Source: VGJW01 sp035286125 (GTDB lineage: Bacteria > Cyanobacteriota > Sericytochromatia > S15B-MN24 > VGJW01). From it: a stretch of 17,279 nucleotides of DNA. The notes under the pieces were generated by a model. It searched no databases and had not been told where the DNA came from. It worked only from the letters and a program-made list of their open reading frames with translations. The stretch lies in NCBI GenBank assembly GCA_035286125.1, contig JAYKIS010000070.1, positions 1 to 17,279 on the forward strand, in the 5' to 3' direction. Of the stretch, positions 15,050 to 17,279 are shown piece by piece; positions within the stretch are counted from its first letter, which is position 1, and each line of letters opens with the position of its first letter. The position numbers were made by a program, and so were the translations under genes.

Positions 15050-15343
15050 ATGATCGGCAACAAGCCGGGACCGGCCAAGGGAGACCCGAGGATGGTCGAG
15101 GCCGGACGCAAGGGCGGAGAGACCGTCAAGGAAGAGCGAGGCAAGGCCTTCTTCCAGGAGATCGGCAAGAAGGGCGGGCAAGCCACCAAGGCCAAGTACG
15201 GTCCGGAGTTCTTCTCGGCGATCGGCCGCAAGGGCGGTGAAGCTGTCAAGAAGGAACGCGGGGTCGAGTTCTACAGCTCGATCGGCCGGAAGGGCGGATC
15301 ATCGACCCGGCAGGGCCGGAAGAAGGCGCCACCGAAGTCCTGA
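15050..15343 (+). CDS. Small KGG-repeat stress protein (GsiB-like)
   Basis: The 97-residue, strongly basic and hydrophilic protein is built from repeats. KGG recurs at residues 21, 41, 61 and 81, an exact period of 20. The repeat unit is KGG, two or three small residues, a charged stretch, then G-x-x-F-(F/Y)-x-x-I-G-(R/K). This is the pattern of the KGG/stress-induced family (YciG, fungal con-10) and especially of Bacillus GsiB, a general-stress protein with 20-residue repeats regarded as LEA-like and intrinsically disordered. The tail is Lys/Pro-rich. The ATG has AAAGGGG 7 nt upstream; an earlier in-frame ATG at 14999 lacks one. A strong terminator follows 7 nt after the stop, so the gene is probably a single unit. 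The molecular role is not established for the family. Confidence 0.88.
   Translation: MIGNKPGPAKGDPRMVEAGRKGGETVKEERGKAFFQEIGKKGGQATKAKYGPEFFSAIGRKGGEAVKKERGVEFYSSIGRKGGSSTRQGRKKAPPKS
15110..15298 (+). repeat. 60-bp in-frame tandem repeats inside the KGG gene
   Basis: Three consecutive 60-bp units begin at 15110, 15170 and 15230, and the first three codons of a fourth at 15290. Each begins with AAGGGCGG. The units are similar but not identical in DNA, while the key amino acids are kept. Confidence 0.85.
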
Positions 15344-15350
15344 ACTTCCG

Positions 15351-15382
15351 GGCGGCCGCCTTGGCAGATCGAGGCGGCCGTC
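15351..15382 (+). terminator. Intrinsic terminator after the KGG gene
   Basis: The arms 15351-15364 and 15369-15382 pair into a 14-bp stem containing three G-U pairs, with a CAGA loop, followed by TTGCCC. Its core is CGGCCGCCT paired with AGGCGGCCG. It begins 7 nt after the KGG stop. The U-tract is short. Confidence 0.7.
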
Positions 15383-15388
15383 TTGCCC

Positions 15389-15394
15389 TAGAAT
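15389..15394 (+). promoter_or_regulatory. Probable -10 box of gatA
   Basis: TAGAAT, followed by GGGG, begins 6 nt after the terminator hairpin. It ends 5 nt before an in-frame GTG and 11 nt before the ATG of gatA, so the leader must be absent or a few bases long. Its expected -35 position lies inside the terminator hairpin. Confidence 0.5.
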
Positions 15395-15405
15395 GGGGCG
15401 TGAAC

Positions 15406-16890
15406 ATGGACGGGGATGCCACCCTCGAGACCGCCGCAAGCCTTGTCGGGGCCATCTCGGCCGGAGACCTGACGGCCCGCGGAGCCACGCGTGAGGCGCT
15501 CGACCGCGTCATCCGGATGGACGCCAGCCTCGGGGCGATGGTGCATATCTCGGCGGAGCGCGCCCTCGCGCGGGCGCGCCAGCTCGACGAGGCCCCGCCG
15601 TCCGGCCCCTTGCACGGGGTGGCCATCGCGCTCAAGGACAACATCTGCCGCGCGGATGAGCCCACGACGTGTGCCAGCCGCATGCTGACGGGGTGGGCCC
15701 CGCCCTATGACGCGACGGTGGTCCGACGTCTTGAAGCAGCCGGAGCCGTGCTCGTCGGCAAGACCAACATGGACGAGTTCGGCATGGGCTCGTCCACCGA
15801 GACCAGCGCCTTCGGGCCGACCCGCAACCCCTGGCAACTGGGCTGCGTGCCCGGAGGATCTTCAGGAGGAGCGGCAGCGGCCGTGGCCACCGGGATGGTG
15901 CAGGTGGCCATCGGCAGCGACACCGGTGGCTCCATTCGCCAACCGGCGGCGCTCTGCGGCGTCGTCGGCCTCAAGCCGACCTACGGCCGGGTCTCCCGAT
16001 TCGGACTCGTGGCCTACGGCAGCAGCCTCGACCAGATGGGGCCCCTGGCCCGGACGGTCGCCGATGCTGCGCGCGTGCTCGAGGTCATGGCAGGCCCGGA
16101 CAGTCGTGACGCCACATGTATGGACGAGGCCCCATGGAGCTGGACCCCCCGCCCCATTGCGGGCGTGCGCATCGGTGTGCTGACCCGCCTGGTCGAGGGA
16201 CCGGGCATCCAGCCCGAGGTCGCCGAGGCGCTCGCCAAGGCGATGGGCTGGTACGAAGCGGCCGGGTGCACGTTGGTCCCCATTGCCATGCCCGAGCTGG
16301 ACTGGGCCATTCCGACGTATTACCTGCTGGCCACCGCCGAGGTCTCGAGCAACCTGTCCCGATTCGAGGGCATGCGCTTCGGCCTGAGGCGGGAAGCCGA
16401 GAACCTGGGGGGCACGCTGGAACGCACCCGTTCCGAAGGCTTTGGTGCCGAGGTGAAGCGACGTATCCTGCTGGGCACCTTCGCCCTCTCGGCAGGCCAT
16501 CAGGAGGCCTACCATGGTCGTGCCCGCAAGGTCCGGCAACTGCTGACCGAGGCTCATGACCGGGTGTTCCGCGACGTGGACGTGCTGCTGTCGTGCACCA
16601 GCCCGACGACGGCGTTCCCGCTCGGCAGCCGCCTCGACGATCCGCTGGCCATGGTCCTCTCGGATGTCGCGACGGTCGGGGCCAACCTGGCCGGGCTTCC
16701 GGCCCTGTCCGTCCCCTGCGGCTTCGACCGCAAGGGACTGCCGATCGGCATGCAGCTGCAGGGCCCCAGAGGCGGTGAGGCGAGCATCCTCGATGCAGGT
16801 CACGCCTACGAGCGCGCCCACCTCTGGTGGACGGCACGACCGCCCGTCGCCTGGGACCTTCAGCCGCTTGCCGGGGGGACCCGCGCGTGA
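15406..16890 (+). CDS. gatA: Aspartyl/glutamyl-tRNA amidotransferase subunit A
   Basis: GatA is the amidase subunit of GatCAB, releasing ammonia from glutamine for conversion of misacylated Asp-tRNA(Asn) or Glu-tRNA(Gln). The 494-residue protein is full length. The Ser-cisSer-Lys triad is present: Lys77 in ALKDNI, Ser152 in GGSSGG and Ser176 in DTGGSIRQP. The spacings equal those of the Staphylococcus enzyme. The amidase signature continues with GLKPTYGRVSRFGL and SLDQMGPLARTV. Late in the protein come LPALSVPCGF and PIGMQLQGP. The ATG at 15406 has GGGG 7 nt upstream; an in-frame GTG at 15400 is an alternative two codons longer. It overlaps gatB by 4 nt. gatC is not in the window. Confidence 0.96.
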   Translation: MDGDATLETAASLVGAISAGDLTARGATREALDRVIRMDASLGAMVHISAERALARARQLDEAPPSGPLHGVAIALKDNICRADEPTTCASRMLTGWAPPYDATVVRRLEAAGAVLVGKTNMDEFGMGSSTETSAFGPTRNPWQLGCVPGGSSGGAAAAVATGMVQVAIGSDTGGSIRQPAALCGVVGLKPTYGRVSRFGLVAYGSSLDQMGPLARTVADAARVLEVMAGPDSRDATCMDEAPWSWTPRPIAGVRIGVLTRLVEGPGIQPEVAEALAKAMGWYEAAGCTLVPIAMPELDWAIPTYYLLATAEVSSNLSRFEGMRFGLRREAENLGGTLERTRSEGFGAEVKRRILLGTFALSAGHQEAYHGRARKVRQLLTEAHDRVFRDVDVLLSCTSPTTAFPLGSRLDDPLAMVLSDVATVGANLAGLPALSVPCGFDRKGLPIGMQLQGPRGGEASILDAGHAYERAHLWWTARPPVAWDLQPLAGGTRA

Positions 16891-17279
16891 CCAGCACATG
16901 GGAAGCCGTCATCGGACTCGAGGTCCATGCCGAATTGGCCACCCGGACCAAGATCTTCTGCGGCTGCCCCACGACCTTCGGTCAGCCCCCCAATAGCCAG
17001 GTCTGCCCGGTCTGCGCAGGCCTGCCCGGTGCACTTCCGGTCCTGAATGCCGAAGCCGTCCGCATGGCGGCTCTGGCCGGCATGGCGCTGGGCGGGAGCG
17101 TGGCGGGCCGTAGTCGGTTTGACCGCAAGAACTACTTCTATCCTGACCTGCCCAAGGGCTATCAGATTTCCCAATTGGCCATGCCCATCGTCAGCGGAGG
17201 TCATCTCGACCTCCCGTTGGCGGAGGGCCCCAGGCGTATCCGGCTCATCCGCATCCACCTCGAGGAAGATGCAGGCAAG
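16887..17279 (+). CDS. gatB: Aspartyl/glutamyl-tRNA amidotransferase subunit B (3' end missing)
   Basis: GatB binds the misacylated tRNA, activates its side-chain carboxylate with ATP and receives ammonia from GatA. The first 131 codons of about 480 are present. Typical N-terminal motifs are WEAVIGLEVHAEL, TKIFCGCP, QVCPVCAGLPGALPVLN, FDRKNYFYPDLPKGYQISQ and IRIHLEEDAGK at the window edge. The CxC and CxxC pairs form the zinc-knuckle-like site seen in many GatB proteins. The GTG start overlaps the gatA stop as GTGA and has GGGGGGA 7 nt upstream, so the two subunits are likely translationally coupled. Confidence 0.95.
   Translation, partial: MTSTWEAVIGLEVHAELATRTKIFCGCPTTFGQPPNSQVCPVCAGLPGALPVLNAEAVRMAALAGMALGGSVAGRSRFDRKNYFYPDLPKGYQISQLAMPIVSGGHLDLPLAEGPRRIRLIRIHLEEDAGK

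Noticed and set aside
15361..15366. TTGGCA as the -35 element of gatA
   Set aside because: The spacer to TAGAAT would be 22 nt, too long for a usual sigma-70 promoter, and the bases belong to the terminator hairpin.

Overview
This is a GC-rich, gene-dense bacterial chromosome segment of housekeeping genes, with two unrecognised ORFs and no sign of mobile elements, CRISPR arrays, tRNA or rRNA. Two genes run off the ends: mfd at the left (its first third is missing) and gatB at the right (only the start is present). Translation initiation is varied, with GTG or TTG starts at ppi, mazG, clpX, tig, surE, the C26 gene and gatB. The organism cannot be named safely from 17 kb. A YabN-type methylase-MazG fusion, a deoxynucleoside kinase, a GsiB-like KGG protein and gatA-gatB suggest a lineage outside the Proteobacteria. 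A short -10 box lying almost on the start codon of some genes recalls the leaderless style known from Deinococcota and some other high-GC groups. SurE and a protein ending in a possible outer-membrane beta-signal are compatible with a diderm. A non-photosynthetic Cyanobacteria-related or Deinococcota-like bacterium is a guess only.

Layout. (1) 1-4922, plus strand: mfd, a membrane-anchored parvulin PPIase, and a MazG fusion, tightly packed with a GTGA overlap between the last two. (2) 4948-6646, minus strand: two unrecognised proteins, the first convergent with mazG. (3) 6848-8035, plus strand: thioredoxin, then a very strong hairpin, then a YgjP-like zinc metallopeptidase with its own probable promoter. 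(4) 8110-14836, minus strand. Read in transcription order this is a lipid/diacylglycerol-kinase-like gene, a deoxynucleoside kinase, surE, a class-I glutamine amidotransferase-like hydrolase, and then the conserved protein quality-control cluster tig-clpP-clpX with its own promoter. (5) 15050-17279, plus strand: a small KGG-repeat stress protein, a good terminator hairpin, then gatA-gatB.

Themes. Protein folding and quality control recur: PPIase, thioredoxin, trigger factor and ClpXP. So does nucleotide handling: MazG removes NTPs, SurE dephosphorylates nucleoside monophosphates, and the kinase phosphorylates deoxynucleosides. gatAB would supply the amidotransferase for Asn/Gln-tRNA.

The most interesting regulatory signal is a recurring box of the form TA(C/G)(A/G)(A/C)T upstream of seven genes. 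At the lipid-kinase-like and deoxynucleoside-kinase genes it lies exactly 7 nt before the ATG with no Shine-Dalgarno sequence, which predicts leaderless mRNAs. At tig, trxA and the peptidase gene it lies further upstream and a Shine-Dalgarno sequence is present. I did not find a convincing novel defence or biosynthetic system.
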